Source: Natrinema pallidum DSM 3751 (GTDB lineage Archaea > Halobacteriota > Halobacteria > Halobacteriales > Natrialbaceae). From it: a stretch of DNA of 57,132 bases. The stretch covers positions 22,568 to 79,699 of the forward strand of contig NZ_AOII01000113.1 of the NCBI RefSeq assembly GCF_000337615.1, in the 5' to 3' direction. Below, piece after piece: positions 8,378 to 18,056 of the stretch (within the stretch, counting starts at the first letter, position 1; the number at the start of each line of letters is the position of its first letter). The translations under genes were made by a program, and so were the position numbers. The notes below the pieces were generated by a model. That model ran no database searches and had not been told where the DNA came from. It was given only the letters and a program-made list of their open reading frames with translations.

Positions 8378-10522
8378 ATGAGCGAAATCCGGATAACAAT
8401 CGATACGACACAACAACGTGAGGCGATCAAGCAGTCGGCAGTACGCCTCGATCCGCGACACCTGGTAAAGAACCCGGTGCTGTTCGTGGTCGAGGTTGGG
8501 ACGGTTATCGCGTTGCTGTTGACGGTGTACCCGTCCCTGTTCGATGCGGGCGGTTCGAGGGTCTACTACGGCCTTATCACCGTGTTGCTTGCAGCGACCG
8601 TCCTGTTTGCGAACTACGCGGAGGCGTACGCCGAACTCGAGGGCGAGGCACACGCGGATAGTCTTCGCGAATTACAGACCGAAACGGACGCGAAACGACT
8701 CCGGAACACAGGGGTAGACGTCGAAGCCATCACCGACGACGACTACGAAACGGTCGATGGTGGCTCGCTTGAGCAGGGTGACATTGTCTACGTCGACGAA
8801 GGTGATGTGATTCCCCGTGACGGCACGGTCGTCGAGGGCAGCGCGTCCGTCGACGAGTCGGCTATCACCGGTGAATCCGACCCGGTCATCCGGCAGAGCG
8901 GCGGCGACCGAACGTCAGTCGTCGGGGGGACGGAGGTCCTCTCCGACCGCATCAAGGTCGAAGTGACCTCCGAAGCGGGCGAGTCGTTCCTCGATAAGAT
9001 GATCGGTCTCGTCGAGGACGCGACGCGACAGAAGACGCCAAACGAAATCGCGATGACGATCCTCCTGTCCGGCTTAACGCTCGTGTTCGTCGTGGCAGTC
9101 GGTACGATGTACTTCTTCGGGCAGTATCTCGCGAGTTTCGTCACTGGATTTTCCGGACTCGACGTGGCGGAACTCATCGCGTTGCTCATTGCCCTCATGC
9201 CAACGACGATCGGTGCGTTGCTCGCAGCGATCCGCGTGGCCGGGATGACTCGCGTGACGCGACGGAACGTGATCGCAAAGTCCGGTCGGGCCGTCGAAGC
9301 CGCAGGCGACCTCGATACGCTCGTCCTCGACAAAACAGGAACCATCACGACCGGCGAACGGGTCGCACAGGAGTTCCACGCGCTCGGCGACACGACAGAC
9401 GAAGCGGTCGTTCGGGCGAGCTATCAGTCCTCGCTCTACGACGAAACGACCGAAGGGCGCTCGATCATCGAACTGGCCGAGAAGATGAACGGAGAGGCTC
9501 GAGCCGACGGCGGCGACGCCGGCGATATCGGGGCGGCAATCGACTCGCCCCGATGGGTCGAGACCGACCTCGAAGGTGAGCGACTCAGTGAAGACGACTT
9601 CGTTCCCTTCTCCGCGGAGACGCGGATGAGCGGGATCGACCTTCCGGACGGCACCGAGGTCCGAAAGGGTGCAGTCGATGCCGTCGAAGCGTACGCCACG
9701 AGTGTTCCCGGGAAGCTCCGACAGGTATCCAACCGTATCAGCGAGAGTGGTGGTACGCCGCTGGCCGTCGCGGTCGACGGGGAGGTCATCGGCATCATCG
9801 AACTGCAGGACGAACTCAAGCCCGGTATCGCGGACCGGATCGCGGAGATTCAAAAAATGGGCGTCGAGACGATCATGGCGACCGGCGACAACGCGCGAAC
9901 CGCGCAGTGGGTCGCTGACCAGGTCGGGATCGACCGGCACTACGCCGAGTTCGACCCCGAAGAGAAGATCGAACTGGTCGAAGAAGTACAGTCCGAAGGA
10001 AAGCTTGTTGGCATGACCGGCGACGGGACGAACGACGCCCCGGCGCTGGCGAAGGCGGACGTGGGACTCGCGATGAACGCGGGGACGAACGCCGCCAAAG
10101 AAGCCGGCAATATGGTCGATCTCGACTCGAATCCGTCGAAGATCATCGAGGTGGTCGGGATCGGCAAGCAGTTGCTGATGACTCGCGGGGCGCTGACAAC
10201 GTTCAGCGTTGCGAACGATGTCGCGAAGTACTTCGTGTTGCTGCCCGCGATACTGGCGGCGGCACTGCCCGGCCTCGCAGGCATGGACATCTTAAACCTC
10301 TCGAGTCCACAGAGCGCGGTCGTGGCGACGCTGGTGTACAACGCTGTCATCATTCCGTTGCTCATCCCGCTCGCGCTTCGCGGTGTCGACTACGAGGCAC
10401 AGAGCGGTTCCGCGCTGCTCCGGAAGAACCTCGTCGTCTACGGGTTCGGCGGTCTCATCGCACCGTTCGTGTTCATCAAAGGTATCGACCTCCTGTTCGT
10501 CGCTATGGGGGTGTTCCAATAA
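8378..10522 (+). CDS. kdpB: KdpB, P-type ATPase subunit of the potassium pump
   Basis: The 714-residue P-type ATPase has all catalytic hallmarks: actuator-loop TGES at 164-167, phosphorylation motif DKTGTITTG with Asp318, hinge segment [13 protein letters not shown], and the membrane residues of the KdpB type. It hydrolyses ATP through an aspartyl phosphate and drives K+ delivered by KdpA into the cell. Its TAA overlaps the ATG of kdpC (TAATG), so the two are coupled. Everything needed for activity appears intact. Confidence 0.96.
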   Translation: MSEIRITIDTTQQREAIKQSAVRLDPRHLVKNPVLFVVEVGTVIALLLTVYPSLFDAGGSRVYYGLITVLLAATVLFANYAEAYAELEGEAHADSLRELQTETDAKRLRNTGVDVEAITDDDYETVDGGSLEQGDIVYVDEGDVIPRDGTVVEGSASVDESAITGESDPVIRQSGGDRTSVVGGTEVLSDRIKVEVTSEAGESFLDKMIGLVEDATRQKTPNEIAMTILLSGLTLVFVVAVGTMYFFGQYLASFVTGFSGLDVAELIALLIALMPTTIGALLAAIRVAGMTRVTRRNVIAKSGRAVEAAGDLDTLVLDKTGTITTGERVAQEFHALGDTTDEAVVRASYQSSLYDETTEGRSIIELAEKMNGEARADGGDAGDIGAAIDSPRWVETDLEGERLSEDDFVPFSAETRMSGIDLPDGTEVRKGAVDAVEAYATSVPGKLRQVSNRISESGGTPLAVAVDGEVIGIIELQDELKPGIADRIAEIQKMGVETIMATGDNARTAQWVADQVGIDRHYAEFDPEEKIELVEEVQSEGKLVGMTGDGTNDAPALAKADVGLAMNAGTNAAKEAGNMVDLDSNPSKIIEVVGIGKQLLMTRGALTTFSVANDVAKYFVLLPAILAAALPGLAGMDILNLSSPQSAVVATLVYNAVIIPLLIPLALRGVDYEAQSGSALLRKNLVVYGFGGLIAPFVFIKGIDLLFVAMGVFQ

Positions 10523-11097
10523 TGAACCGAGACGACCTCACCGTCTCGGTGCGACTCCTACTCGTGAGTTTCCTGCTGTTGGGACTCGTCTATCAGGGAT
10601 CGCTGATGGCGATCGGTGCGACCGTCTTCCCGCATCAGGCGTCCGGGAGTCCCGTGACCGACAACGGAACTGTCGTCGGCTCCGAGCAGATCGGCCAGGA
10701 GTTCGGCCCGGATGACCCGGAGTACTTCTGGTCGCGGCCGTCGTCGACCGATTACGACGCGATGACTTCGGGGAGTGCAAATCTAGGGCCGACGAACCTC
10801 GCCCTCTCCGATCGCGTTCGTGCGACGCTGGAAAACATCTCGAGATACGAGACGCCGGATGACGAGGTCCCGGCTGATCTGGTCGCCGAATCCGGCTCAG
10901 CCTACGACGTACACATCTCACCCGCGGCCGCCGAGTATCAGGTCCCTCGAGTCGCCAATCAGACCGGCATCTCCGAAGACCGGCTGTACGGGATGATCGA
11001 CGAGGCGACCGCGGAGCCATGGCTCGGAGTATACGGCCACGAGCGGGTAAACGTCCTCGAACTCAACCGCATGGTCCATGACGAACTCGAAGACTAG
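10522..11097 (+). CDS. kdpC: KdpC, accessory subunit of the potassium pump
   Basis: The 191-residue protein has one N-terminal membrane helix (about residues 11-33). Its soluble domain carries the family segments PEYFWSRPSSTDYD and SGSANLGPTN, and a C-terminal helix bears ISEDRLYGMID. KdpC is required for assembly and ATP affinity of the KdpFABC pump. In this family the soluble part faces outside, which suits the acidic composition seen. The start overlaps the kdpB stop. The next gene lies 45 bp downstream, so it could be co-transcribed. Confidence 0.94.
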   Translation: MNRDDLTVSVRLLLVSFLLLGLVYQGSLMAIGATVFPHQASGSPVTDNGTVVGSEQIGQEFGPDDPEYFWSRPSSTDYDAMTSGSANLGPTNLALSDRVRATLENISRYETPDDEVPADLVAESGSAYDVHISPAAAEYQVPRVANQTGISEDRLYGMIDEATAEPWLGVYGHERVNVLELNRMVHDELED

Positions 11098-11142
11098 CGG
11101 TCGACCACACGGGATCGCGACCGAACGATTAGACCCACACAT

Positions 11143-11958
11143 ATGACACCCAAGACTCACATTGGATACGAACACGTACTCGTCCCGGTCGGTGACAAGT
11201 CGGATCCGAACATGCTCACGGAACTTTCGAGTGTGCTCGTCGATCCGCGGATCGGTACCGTTCGATTCACTCACGTTACGACCGGTCGGAGTTTCGTCAG
11301 CTCTCAGGAGAACTGGCGCACTGGCTCGGAAAGCGTCGCGGAAAGTCAACATGCACTCCGAGAGGAAGGTATCGAGAGCACCGGCACGATCCGGACCGGC
11401 TCAACGGCGGTCGGCGGCATCCTAGAAGAAGCGGCTGCGTACGACGCGGATGCCATCCTGATCGGCTGGACGAACAAAGACTCGGTCTCGAGTCTCGTAG
11501 ACAAACTGCTCCGAAAGGCGGACTGCGACGTTATCGTCTTCAGTGCGGACAGGGACCCGTCAGATATCGAGTCGATACTGGTACCAGTGGTCGTCTCGCC
11601 GGACGAGAGTCGGCTGCAACTGATCGCCATCATGAGTCAGCGGACCGGAGCGTCGGTGACGACTGCCTACGTCGCTGGCGGCGACGGCTCCGAGCAAGCC
11701 GGGCGCGACATCCTTGAGGAGTCGGTCGATCGACTCGCCGAATACGGCGTGCAGGCCGAAACCGAACTCACAAGAGCGAGTGATGCCATCGCCGAACTCG
11801 GTCGGCTGTCCACCGGCCATGACATCATGATCATTGGCACCTCGCGTGGGTGGTGGCTCAGGAAATCGTTGTTCGGACGGAAAACGGACAAGATCGCCAC
11901 GGAAGCACAGTGTTCGGTGCTGATGCACAAATGGCAGGGGGAGGTTCCTCCTGAATAG
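11143..11958 (+). CDS. UspA-family protein following kdpC (KdpQ-like)
   Basis: The 271-residue protein has two universal-stress-protein modules. The first ends around [11 protein letters not shown]. The second contains [18 protein letters not shown], a variant of the UspA nucleotide-loop G-x2-G-x9-G(S/T). In Halobacterium salinarum a UspA-like gene, kdpQ, follows kdpFABC, and this gene sits in the same place. A role in adjusting pump activity or its expression is inferred. The symbol kdpQ is not assigned because no sequence comparison could be made. Confidence 0.75.
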   Translation: MTPKTHIGYEHVLVPVGDKSDPNMLTELSSVLVDPRIGTVRFTHVTTGRSFVSSQENWRTGSESVAESQHALREEGIESTGTIRTGSTAVGGILEEAAAYDADAILIGWTNKDSVSSLVDKLLRKADCDVIVFSADRDPSDIESILVPVVVSPDESRLQLIAIMSQRTGASVTTAYVAGGDGSEQAGRDILEESVDRLAEYGVQAETELTRASDAIAELGRLSTGHDIMIIGTSRGWWLRKSLFGRKTDKIATEAQCSVLMHKWQGEVPPE

Positions 11959-12355
11959 CGGCCGGCCCGGTCATGTGCGCGGGGCGATCGTCAACACCGC
12001 GCCCTCGCTGGCGGACGGGCTGATTCATCGAAGGGGAAACGCCATACCGCTGCCCGTTCCGACAGAAGACCAGCGGTAGGAGAGCCCAATTTCCGTTTAT
12101 CGCGGATGGGATCCGGTCCGAGTCGGTCGGAACTCGCCAGCGTTATGTGACAGGGAACGTTATTTTACATTCAATAGATTGTAAACTCCTTGGCGGCACC
12201 GATAGCCTGACGGCGGTCTTCAATATCGGGCCGAGTTCGACTCGTAGAACGGGCCGGTAACTGTACTCTCCGTCGGAGGACGTCTCCTCTGTAGCGGAGA
12301 CGTTGCTGCCGGCAAGACGCATAATAGTTATTGTGTTCGGGTTGAATGGAACCGT
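11959..12355. other. 397-bp intergenic region with an inverted-repeat operator and a hairpin
   Basis: No credible gene is visible. Near 12164 an AT-rich island carries an operator-like repeat, listed separately. A stem of CGTCTCC/GGAGACG (12281-12287 and 12296-12302, 8-nt loop) precedes a TATA-like ATAATAG around 12323, which could serve the membrane-protein gene starting at 12356. Confidence 0.4.
12164..12185. promoter_or_regulatory. Inverted repeat TTTACA-N10-TGTAAA downstream of the kdp operon
   Basis: It has the same half-sites and spacing as the proximal kdp site, and the inner bases (CAAT, ATTG) resemble the site at 17982. The next gene start is 170 bp away on the plus strand, so the controlled promoter is not evident. 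It could serve the membrane/UspA-like genes at 12356-14598 or an unseen RNA. Confidence 0.5.
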
Positions 12356-12715
12356 ATGGAGCGTTCAGCCCCACCGACCGGTATCAAAGTCATTTGTACC
12401 GTTTGGGTCATCATTGCCCTTCTCGACAGCAGCAGCGTCCTGTATCTGGCTGCCACGGGAGCAGTTCCACGACACCTCTTGGTGCCAGTCGGAACGATCG
12501 TCGTGTTGGCTCTCGGCTACGTGGTCGTCGCCGTCGGACTCTGGAAGTTCAAACCGTGGGCGTGGAACGCCGGACTCGGACTCGCCGTGCTCGGGGCGAT
12601 CAGTGCGTCCGTTCACCCGCCGATCTCACTTCCGGTCGTCACGGTCATGGCCCTCACTGCGATTTACCTCGTTGCAAAACGCGATCTGTACCGACCGCAC
12701 GAACAACCGGTATGA
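12356..12715 (+). CDS. Small four-helix membrane protein, unknown function
   Basis: The 119-residue protein has about four hydrophobic segments (around residues 10-32, 42-65, 72-88 and 93-108), and ends with a short basic/acidic tail, KRDLYRPHEQPV. I do not recognise a family. It starts a run of closely spaced plus-strand genes between kdp and the DHH phosphoesterase. A TATA-like ATAATAG lies about 30 bp before its ATG, which fits a leaderless transcript. Confidence 0.65.
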   Translation: MERSAPPTGIKVICTVWVIIALLDSSSVLYLAATGAVPRHLLVPVGTIVVLALGYVVVAVGLWKFKPWAWNAGLGLAVLGAISASVHPPISLPVVTVMALTAIYLVAKRDLYRPHEQPV

Positions 12716-12789
12716 CTTCCACAGGCCCAAGCCACGACGCATCGTCACGAGAAACACCGACGAAACTGATCAACTACTGAGACACGACG

Positions 12790-13869
12790 ATGAGTACCAA
12801 TACTCGTTCGATCCCGATCGAGAGTATCAGTCCGAGACAGTCCGCCGATCACCAACTGCCGGAGACGGCGTTCGGCTGGCGCGACGATTTATCCCGGATC
12901 GTCGTCCCGGTCCCCATCGACGAATCCCTCGACGAAGCGGCGACCCTTCGGCAGCTTCGAGTCGCGAGTGCGATCGCAATCGAACGACGCGAGCCCATCG
13001 TCCTCGTCGGGATCTGCACCCGGAGCCGATCAGAGTGTGGTCGCCCCACCGCTGTCGATACCGTTGGCTCGGTGGTTGACCTTCAGCCCGAATGCCGTCG
13101 ACTCGAGCAGGTCGTCGCGGAACTCCCGCCCGAGTTTCGCTCCGTGACGGCCAGTTTACTCGTCGCACCTCGAGTCGAGACGGCGATCGACGCGCTCGAG
13201 AGGCATCAGTCGGTCGGGAAGATCATCTTGCGACACCGAATGCCAATAGCTGGCAGACCTGCCCGCGACAACGCTTCGAAACACATCCCGTGTGACGTAA
13301 TCGTGTCCAGTTCGACCCGTGCGGACGATCCGGTCTATGTCCCGCGTCTCGGCGGCCACGGAGTCGAGTTAGTCTCAGCACAATCGCAACCGGACCGTCT
13401 GCTGCTCGCCGTCGACGAACCACTCGCGAACGTCCCACTGGCCACGAACGTCGGTCGGGGGATCGCCCACAAGTACAGGGCGTCGCTCGATATCGTCTAC
13501 CGAGATGACACTGCGTGTCGGCCCCAGGAGATCGAACGGACGGCGCTCTCACAGTACGTCCGGCACATGACTACGGCGACATCACTGACCGACGAACTTG
13601 GGGCGATATTACGTGACGGTGACTACGATGCAGTCGTCGGTCCGAAAACCGTTATCGATGGCGTGAGACGCGAAGCCGAACGAGCTCATGTCGAGATTAT
13701 TGCTATCCTTCGGAATGCGTCCAGCGATGACCGAACCGAGTCGGAAATCATGGGTGCAGTCGATGAGGCGGCGACAGGACCACTGTTCGTCATCGCTGAC
13801 ACGTCGACGGATGATGCATGGGTTTCAGCACCTGTCTCGGATAGTTACACCGCACATGACTTCCAGTAG
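12790..13869 (+). CDS. Divergent two-domain UspA-like protein
   Basis: The 359-residue soluble protein has two alpha/beta halves. DLSRIVVPVPIDESLDEAATLRQ opens with the beta-strand and acidic loop typical of universal stress proteins, and a second half begins near PDRLLLAVDEPLANVPLATN. The C-terminal glycine loop of ATP-binding UspA proteins is not clear. A ligand-sensing rather than ATP-binding type is therefore possible, and the assignment is tentative. Its end overlaps a short frame beginning at 13856. Confidence 0.55.
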   Translation: MSTNTRSIPIESISPRQSADHQLPETAFGWRDDLSRIVVPVPIDESLDEAATLRQLRVASAIAIERREPIVLVGICTRSRSECGRPTAVDTVGSVVDLQPECRRLEQVVAELPPEFRSVTASLLVAPRVETAIDALERHQSVGKIILRHRMPIAGRPARDNASKHIPCDVIVSSSTRADDPVYVPRLGGHGVELVSAQSQPDRLLLAVDEPLANVPLATNVGRGIAHKYRASLDIVYRDDTACRPQEIERTALSQYVRHMTTATSLTDELGAILRDGDYDAVVGPKTVIDGVRREAERAHVEIIAILRNASSDDRTESEIMGAVDEAATGPLFVIADTSTDDAWVSAPVSDSYTAHDFQ

Positions 13870-14044
13870 CGCTGCCGACTCGAGTAGCGGAATCGGAACG
13901 GACAACTCCAGCGATGTGCTACCGACCGCGAGTAATACTCGCGGTCGGATAGCCGTTCGAAACGGTCCCACAATCCGACGTTCGAGTGTGGTAGATCCGT
14001 TCGGCACCGAACGAGCGATGCCAGATGACGTGAGGAACAGATGA
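13856..14044 (+). CDS. Possible small Ser-rich protein (62 aa)
   Basis: The frame starts 14 bp before the stop of the preceding gene, and its TGA overlaps the ATG of the next (ATGA). That chain is typical of coupled genes. The product starts MTSSSAADSSSGIGTD and is low-complexity, without recognisable domains. The overlaps are the only evidence; it may equally be untranslated spacer. Confidence 0.35.
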   Translation: MTSSSAADSSSGIGTDNSSDVLPTASNTRGRIAVRNGPTIRRSSVVDPFGTERAMPDDVRNR

Positions 14045-14598
14045 GCCCATCCATGTTCGAGCCGTTCACAGTCGCACACAGGCACCCGTTCGGACGATAC
14101 GTGTTCGTCACGGCGAGCGTCCACGGTCTCCTCACGGGCGTCGGTTTCGCTATCGGGTTCTATACGACTGCAGGGCCACTGACCGGACGGGGAGCCGTTC
14201 GACTCGGACTCGCCGTCGCAACGGGCCTCGCTATCGGCCACCTCTGGACGGCCTGCTCGCCAGTCGGCGACGATCTGGAACCGAACCGACAGGCTCCGTC
14301 CCACTCCGATCAACTCCGTGAGACGGCGGAGGCCAGTATCCGTCCCGGCTGGATCGGACCGATCCGTGCTCTTGGTACCCTCGCCGGCATCGGAGCGACG
14401 ACGTGGCCCTATACACTCGACGGAGTGCTCTTCGGGATACGGGGAGCGATCGGCCTCGTTGTCCTGATCGGACTGACGTTACTGTTCGGAGCAGGAGCAA
14501 CCATCGGCTCACTGCTCGAGGAGTCCGAATTCGTGCTCGGTGCGCAGACGATCACAGCCGGTATCGCCGTCGTCGGGGTCGTGTGGCTGCTCCCATAA
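14041..14598 (+). CDS. Multi-pass membrane protein, unknown function
   Basis: The 185-residue protein has hydrophobic segments around residues 20-42, 51-66, 105-122, 128-150 and 165-183, with a hydrophilic loop about 70-98. No family is recognised. It ends the plus-strand gene run behind kdp and converges with the DHH phosphoesterase gene. Its location suggests a link to ion homeostasis, but that is only context. Confidence 0.6.
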   Translation: MSPSMFEPFTVAHRHPFGRYVFVTASVHGLLTGVGFAIGFYTTAGPLTGRGAVRLGLAVATGLAIGHLWTACSPVGDDLEPNRQAPSHSDQLRETAEASIRPGWIGPIRALGTLAGIGATTWPYTLDGVLFGIRGAIGLVVLIGLTLLFGAGATIGSLLEESEFVLGAQTITAGIAVVGVVWLLP

Positions 14599-14630
14599 CC
14601 CGTCGGCACGCAAGGTCGAAACTCGATCGT

Positions 14631-15653
14631 CTACGTCCACTCTTCGAGTGCGTCGAAGACTCGTGTACGGACTGCTTCGACTGTCATCTCGTCGATGATA
14701 TCGGTGTTCGAATGGTTGGCGGCGAACAGGCCGAGTGGAACCTGTCCGCCTGCCATCTCGCTGTGTCCGCCAGCGCTCCCGATGTCGTCGAACGTCTCGG
14801 TCATCAACGATCCGATATCCAACTGCGGGTTTCTGGTTCTGGCACTGAGGTGAGCGGTATCGTCGACGATGCCGGATACCACCGTCGTACTCACGCCCTC
14901 TAACTTCAGGAGATAGTCCGCAGCCTGCGGTAGGGTATCGCGTTCGGTCGTCCGGCCGACGGTCGAGACGAGACAGGAGCCACGGACTTCCCGGTTGATG
15001 ATCGCCTCGCCGATACCGCTGAGCGTCTCGGGTGTGAAAACCGAGTCCAGTAAGGTCTGGATCGTATCGTGATCCGCGATCGGATGAATATATCTGGCCA
15101 TCTCGTGTTCGGCCGGTGTTGTCCCGCGTGTGAATCCGAGTGTCTCCCGATGGATGGCGAACAAAAGCGCCGTTGCGAGCCGTTCGTCGGGCTCGAACGG
15201 GAGTGCGGAGAGAGAACGCGAAACGATCGTCGCAGTCGCGCCAACGCCCGGCCGATGATCGACGTACGTAGCCGAAACGTCATCGACAGCGTGATGATCG
15301 AGAACGATATCCAACTCTGTGTCCGAGGGGATGGGATTGTTTCGACCCGGAACGCTGTGATCGACGAACGCGAGTCGATCGAACTCGTCGAGAGAGACGG
15401 CGTCAAAGTGGTGCAGGTCGATATTGAGCGTGTTGATCATTGCCCGATTCTGCTGGTGGGATATTTCCCCGCCGAACGTGATCGCAATGCGATCAACACC
15501 GACGAACTCCGCAGCACGCTGTAATCCGAACGCACTCGCGATCGAATCGGGATCGGGGTTGTCGTGGCAGACGATCAGCAGTGACTCGGTTCGCTGGAGA
15601 ACGGAACGAAGTTGCTCTGGATCCGACTGGAAATCGCGTCTCATAACGGACAT
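14631..15653 (-). CDS. DHH/DHHA1 family phosphoesterase (NrnA-like)
   Basis: The 340-residue protein has the DHH motifs in order: CHDNPDPDSIAS (about 30-41), FVDHS (about 97), LDHHAVDD (about 117), and the DHHA1 signature GGHSEMAGG near the C-terminus. Related NrnA proteins degrade short oligoribonucleotides or pAp, and others cleave cyclic dinucleotides, using Mn2+. No membrane or regulatory domain is fused. Many archaeal potassium systems respond to cyclic di-AMP, so a nucleotide-turnover role near Trk/Kdp is worth noting, but the substrate cannot be read from sequence. The start at 15653 could also be 15644. Confidence 0.85.
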   Translation of the reverse strand: MSVMRRDFQSDPEQLRSVLQRTESLLIVCHDNPDPDSIASAFGLQRAAEFVGVDRIAITFGGEISHQQNRAMINTLNIDLHHFDAVSLDEFDRLAFVDHSVPGRNNPIPSDTELDIVLDHHAVDDVSATYVDHRPGVGATATIVSRSLSALPFEPDERLATALLFAIHRETLGFTRGTTPAEHEMARYIHPIADHDTIQTLLDSVFTPETLSGIGEAIINREVRGSCLVSTVGRTTERDTLPQAADYLLKLEGVSTTVVSGIVDDTAHLSARTRNPQLDIGSLMTETFDDIGSAGGHSEMAGGQVPLGLFAANHSNTDIIDEMTVEAVRTRVFDALEEWT

Positions 15654-15887
15654 GCGTCGGAGATCGAATTGATCGATCGATCGAATCGCATCGCCATCAT
15701 CCGTGTCGCGATATGCGCCGTTTTCGCCGTCATCGTCGGATCGACACTAAGACGCGAGTCCACTCGTGAGCGTTCATTATCACACGACATACGAGGGAAG
15801 ATAAAGAGAATTCCGGTTGGACGAGTATACAGCAGGGCCACGGTCCATCGACCGCGTACGGAGGACGATTTCAGGAGTATACGACAG

Positions 15888-15917
15888 CCAAAAGAAAACC
15901 CAGGCTTTAGCCGTGGG
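15888..15917 (-). terminator. Hairpin plus T-run downstream of rdfA
   Basis: Read on the minus strand, a stem CCCACGGC/GCCTGGG with loop TAAA (15899-15917) is followed by TTTTCTTTT. It begins 5 bp after the rdfA stop. It looks like an intrinsic-type terminator. Similar CCCACGGCT-AGCC hairpins also occur at the ends of haloarchaeal IS200/IS605 elements, so an old element end is the alternative. Confidence 0.55.
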
Positions 15918-15921
15918 TCGC

Positions 15922-16542
15922 TCAATCGGTATTGTTACCGAGACGCGCCCGGTCGTAACAGTCACACGTCTGCTCCTCGAGAAGATCGTTTAGCTTATAC
16001 GTTCGATTGCAATCGGCACACGTGACACGGACCGTCTGTGTGATGTGGAGCGATCCGGTTTGGAGTTCGTTGGCTTGCTGTAACCGGTCGATCGACTGTG
16101 TAATCACCTTTTCACACCGCGCCTGTGACCATTCGATCGTCCCGCGTTCGCGCTCGAAGTCGACGGTCGAAGCGCGACTCGTGTCTATCTCAAGACACTC
16201 GTTGAGATGCGTCTTTATGGTCTGGTGAGAGACGAAATCAGATCGGAGTTGCTCCACGTCGACATCCTGTTGTCGCAGTTTCGATTCGAGTCCCTTCCGC
16301 TGACTCGGTCGAATTTCGTCAGCAGTGAGCGTCTCGTAGATGTCGGCCGGATCGCCGATGAGGTCGACGCTTGCCTCCTCGAGTGCCCGTTCGACGACGC
16401 GTGTGTTCGTGAATTCGGCCAACCCTCGCAGACTACTGCCCGTCGTTCTCCGACGCTGTAGTTCCGCGTTGAAGTCGAAGAGGTCGTAGCTGGTGATCGT
16501 CCGGCCGACTTTACAACAGTCGGGTGTTGCGTCTTGACTCAT
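15922..16542 (-). CDS. rdfA: Rod-determining factor RdfA-like protein
   Basis: The 206-residue protein matches the RdfA family layout. It has an N-terminal CCKVGRTI, a winged-helix-like region (SLRGLAEFTNTRVVERALEEA, then DIYETLTADEIRPSQRKGLE), and a middle segment DVEQLRSDFVSHQTIKTHL. The C-terminal zinc ribbon is TCADCNRTYKLNDLL followed by CDC. RdfA was described in Haloferax volcanii as needed for rod formation, and paralogues are common in haloarchaea. Here it shares an orientation with an archaea-specific SMC-like gene two genes upstream. The function of this copy is not proven. Confidence 0.8.
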   Translation of the reverse strand: MSQDATPDCCKVGRTITSYDLFDFNAELQRRRTTGSSLRGLAEFTNTRVVERALEEASVDLIGDPADIYETLTADEIRPSQRKGLESKLRQQDVDVEQLRSDFVSHQTIKTHLNECLEIDTSRASTVDFERERGTIEWSQARCEKVITQSIDRLQQANELQTGSLHITQTVRVTCADCNRTYKLNDLLEEQTCDCYDRARLGNNTD

Positions 16543-16639
16543 TAGATACAGCTAGCGGGCACGAGACCAAAAGCTAGAGGGATTACAACAACCCTCCCCA
16601 CTGATCGACTGCGGGCTGAACCCCCAGTCCCATCCTACT

Positions 16640-16972
16640 TCACGGCTCGAGTTCGTGCTCGTGTTCGATGGCCTTCCACTCGAGATCGACGTTGTAACTG
16701 TCGTTCGGTTCGGGAACGGGCGATCCATAGCTGACTTCGAGGGATTCGTGGGCGACACCACCGCGTTCTCGAATCCGGTCGCGGAGGCTCTCGTACTCGA
16801 CATCGTGGCCTTCGATCGTGACCGCGATGAAGCAAACCCGCTGCTCCGCGTGTAGCAGACTGGTGGTGACTGCTCCGATTCCCGTCGACTCCGTAAGCTG
16901 TTGTGTGAACTCGACAATCGTCTCGCTTTGGGGCAGCAGTACTGCCAGTTCAAGGCGTCTAATTCCGGCCAT
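16640..16972 (-). CDS. DUF211-like small protein
   Basis: The 110-residue protein starts AGIRRLELAVLLPQSETIVEF and continues with ferredoxin-like beta-alpha-beta elements (CFIAVTIEGHDVEYESLRDRI, then GGVAHESLEVSYG). This matches the DUF211 family of short archaeal proteins of unknown role. It lies between rdfA and the second trkA on the same strand. No catalytic residues can be named. Confidence 0.7.
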   Translation of the reverse strand: MAGIRRLELAVLLPQSETIVEFTQQLTESTGIGAVTTSLLHAEQRVCFIAVTIEGHDVEYESLRDRIRERGGVAHESLEVSYGSPVPEPNDSYNVDLEWKAIEHEHELEP

Positions 16973-17117
16973 GCACCTTGGTCAACCCGATTGTTTCACG
17001 TACGTGCTCACGACGCTCGGGTGTGATTCCGCTGTTCAGGCTGCGTTTCGTCTGCGATGAGGTGGGGGGTTCGGAAGACGGATCTGGCGGATTTTGCGAC
17101 CGAAAATAGACCAGCGG

Positions 17118-17795
17118 TCATGGTTCCGGTCTCGCGTCAGTGAACGGGGACACGATCTCAGCGGTCGCTCCGTCGCTCGAAAAGACAGTGAGCAAGTCGC
17201 CTTCGAGTACTTTCGTTTGGCCGCGAGGGATATGTAGTCCGTCGTCGCGTTGGATCGCGACCAGAATCGTATCCTCGGGAAGTAGTCCCTCGCTATCCGC
17301 CTCGATGAGCGTCCGCCCGGTGATCGGCGCGTCCTTCGAGACCGTGATTTCGAACACCTCCGCACCGCCGCCGACTTCCATGAAGTCCTTGATCGCCGGC
17401 CGTTGGACCGCGCGATAGAGATACCGTCCATTGAGTTCGTGGGGACTTTCGACGATGTTCACGCCGAGTTCGCGAAACACATCGATGTTATCCGGATCGT
17501 TGACCGAACAGACCAACGATTCGACACCGAGTTTATCGGCGAGCATCGTGACCATGAGATTAGTCGAGTCGTCGGAGGTCGTCGCGATAGCCGCGTCCGC
17601 GTTCGACGCGCCCGCGTTCTCGAGGACATCGAACGAAGTCGCATCGGCATTGAGAACGTCACAGTCGAATTTCTTTCTGACTGCTTCGATGACATCGGGA
17701 TCGTCGTCGATCACGACGACATCGTGTCCGTCTACCGTCGCCAGGTCAATGACGGCACTCCCTGTACGTCCGGCTCCGACGATGATGATGCGCAT
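17118..17795 (-). CDS. Second TrkA-type RCK protein
   Basis: The 225-residue protein has an RCK_N domain with MRIIIVGAGRTGSAVID and VVIDDDPD (the acidic residue expected for NAD binding), and a TrkA-C domain from about residue 138 (FEITVSKDAPITGRTL). It resembles the trkA at 3062 in length and layout but has no adjacent channel gene. It could regulate a TrkH encoded elsewhere or another cation channel. A 22-bp inverted repeat like those at kdp lies about 190 bp upstream, which suggests shared potassium control. Confidence 0.88.
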   Translation of the reverse strand: MRIIIVGAGRTGSAVIDLATVDGHDVVVIDDDPDVIEAVRKKFDCDVLNADATSFDVLENAGASNADAAIATTSDDSTNLMVTMLADKLGVESLVCSVNDPDNIDVFRELGVNIVESPHELNGRYLYRAVQRPAIKDFMEVGGGAEVFEITVSKDAPITGRTLIEADSEGLLPEDTILVAIQRDDGLHIPRGQTKVLEGDLLTVFSSDGATAEIVSPFTDARPEP

Positions 17796-17981
17796 ATGAT
17801 TACGTGTCTGACAATCAGCAATAGGTGTTACGGCATACCCTGATCGTCGTCACGGGTGTGTCCGTCGGCACTACCGGGAGTTTCTTCTCAGCCCGCCCGA
17901 GGACCCGAATGGTAGGGGTATACACGAAATCGCATTCCAGCGTGTCCTGTCGTTCCGTTGCCGGGACGTTTCGGGGTGATC

Positions 17982-18003
17982 TTTACGAACAATGTATTGT
18001 AAA
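17982..18003. promoter_or_regulatory. Inverted repeat TTTACG-N10-TGTAAA upstream of the second trkA
   Basis: It shares half-sites and the exact 10-bp spacing with the kdp site, and core bases (CAAT..ATTG) with the site at 12164. It lies in the 261-bp gap between the SMC-like gene's stop and the TrkA start. A TATA-like GTATACCCC-type stretch occurs near 17918 between the site and the gene. Confidence 0.5.
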
Positions 18004-18056
18004 GGAATGGCGGGACGCTGTGATCCTGCCGACGGGGAAACAGGCTCGACCCACTG

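Noticed and set aside
12171-12374. A minus-strand 67-codon frame between the kdp operon and the membrane protein
   Set aside because: It is rich in Arg with no domain signal, and overlaps the operator and the promoter of the plus-strand gene.
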